A stretch of 64,000 nt of DNA, from NCBI GenBank assembly GCA_946480055.1, contig CAMLID010000004.1, positions 54,629 to 118,628 of the forward strand. Direction: 5' to 3'. The notes beneath the pieces were generated by a model that worked only from the letters and a program-made list of their open reading frames with translations, was not told where the DNA came from and searched no databases. Positions 63,846 through 64,000 of the stretch are shown piece after piece (within the stretch, counting starts at the first letter, position 1; each line of letters starts with the position of its first letter). The position numbers and the translations under genes were made by a program. The DNA comes from an uncultured Lysobacter sp. Its GTDB lineage: Bacteria > Pseudomonadota > Gammaproteobacteria > Xanthomonadales > Xanthomonadaceae.

Positions 63846-64000
63846 GTCAGGGCCTGCAATCGTTGCCGCAGCGTGTCCAGGCGCAGGTCGGCGGCGGCGC
63901 CGGGCGAGACGCGCGCGGCCAGGCTGGCCTCGGGATCGCCTTCGGCCCAACGCGCCGGATCGGCGGCCTGCTTGTAGGCGTCGCGGAACGGCACGCCCTG
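63842..64000 (-). CDS. argH: Argininosuccinate lyase, C-terminal end
   Basis: Only the last 52 residues are in the window: [20 protein letters not shown] through [14 protein letters not shown]-x-PFRDAY is the conserved late ArgH motif. The enzyme splits argininosuccinate into arginine and fumarate. The stop overlaps the proB start by 4 bp. The gene continues beyond 64000. Confidence 0.85.
   Translation of the reverse strand, partial: QGVPFRDAYKQAADPARWAEGDPEASLAARVSPGAAADLRLDTLRQRLQALT

Overview
The window reads as chromosome of a GC-rich gammaproteobacterium of the Xanthomonadaceae, most likely Lysobacter or a close relative. This is an inference. It rests on the argH-proB-proA order at the right edge, Xanthomonas-type integron attC-like sites, an XAC0095-like protein, an orphan VirB5/VirB6/DUF4189 module and abundant REP-like palindromes. 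No tRNA, rRNA, CRISPR array or replication origin was seen.

Left third (0-31 kb): a patchwork of small stress, detoxification and envelope loci, several with a visible self-contained control circuit. A TetR gene and a divergent-promoter SDR/SDR/quinone-reductase/hydrolase operon share a 16-bp operator (4785, 5419). A MarR gene and a serine hydrolase diverge from a perfect 18-bp palindrome (8065). A second TetR/SDR pair carries two related operators (14698, 15320). Two LysR genes face small NTF2-like genes. Also here are a uracil-DNA glycosylase, an orphan VirB5-VirB6-DUF4189 group, an alanine-rich lipoprotein beside an L,D-transpeptidase-like protein, GST, amidase, a DJ-1/PfpI fusion and a trypsin-like protease.

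Middle (31.6-46.8 kb): an accessory island. It holds a stand-alone NRPS adenylation-carrier protein, a secreted 1585-aa RHS/YD-repeat toxin with a variable AT-richer tail followed by two small downstream genes (probable immunity region), broken RHS copies, a strict 21-bp periodic array with palindromic cores upstream of the RHS gene, a GNAT integron cassette whose attC is cut by a RAYT-type element, a tandem pair of small secreted proteins (one frameshifted), a DUF4041/GIY-YIG protein and a possible SAVED-domain relic. Copies of a roughly 160-bp MITE-like element with terminal inverted repeats sit at almost every junction between these modules.

Right third (46.8-64 kb): a LysR regulator divergent from a six-gene reductase/hydrolase/MFS/cyclophilin-like/cupin operon; a 159-aa gene family that also exists as several decayed 3' relics elsewhere in the window; an unusual gene-free stretch at 54.1-54.7 kb; a DUF3800 protein; a methyltransferase; a YebY-like protein; a CocE-type hydrolase; and the conserved proline/arginine genes proA, proB and the end of argH.

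Start codons were chosen where a Shine-Dalgarno sequence, signal peptide or overlap supported them. Family names come from motif recognition by eye, not from database searches.
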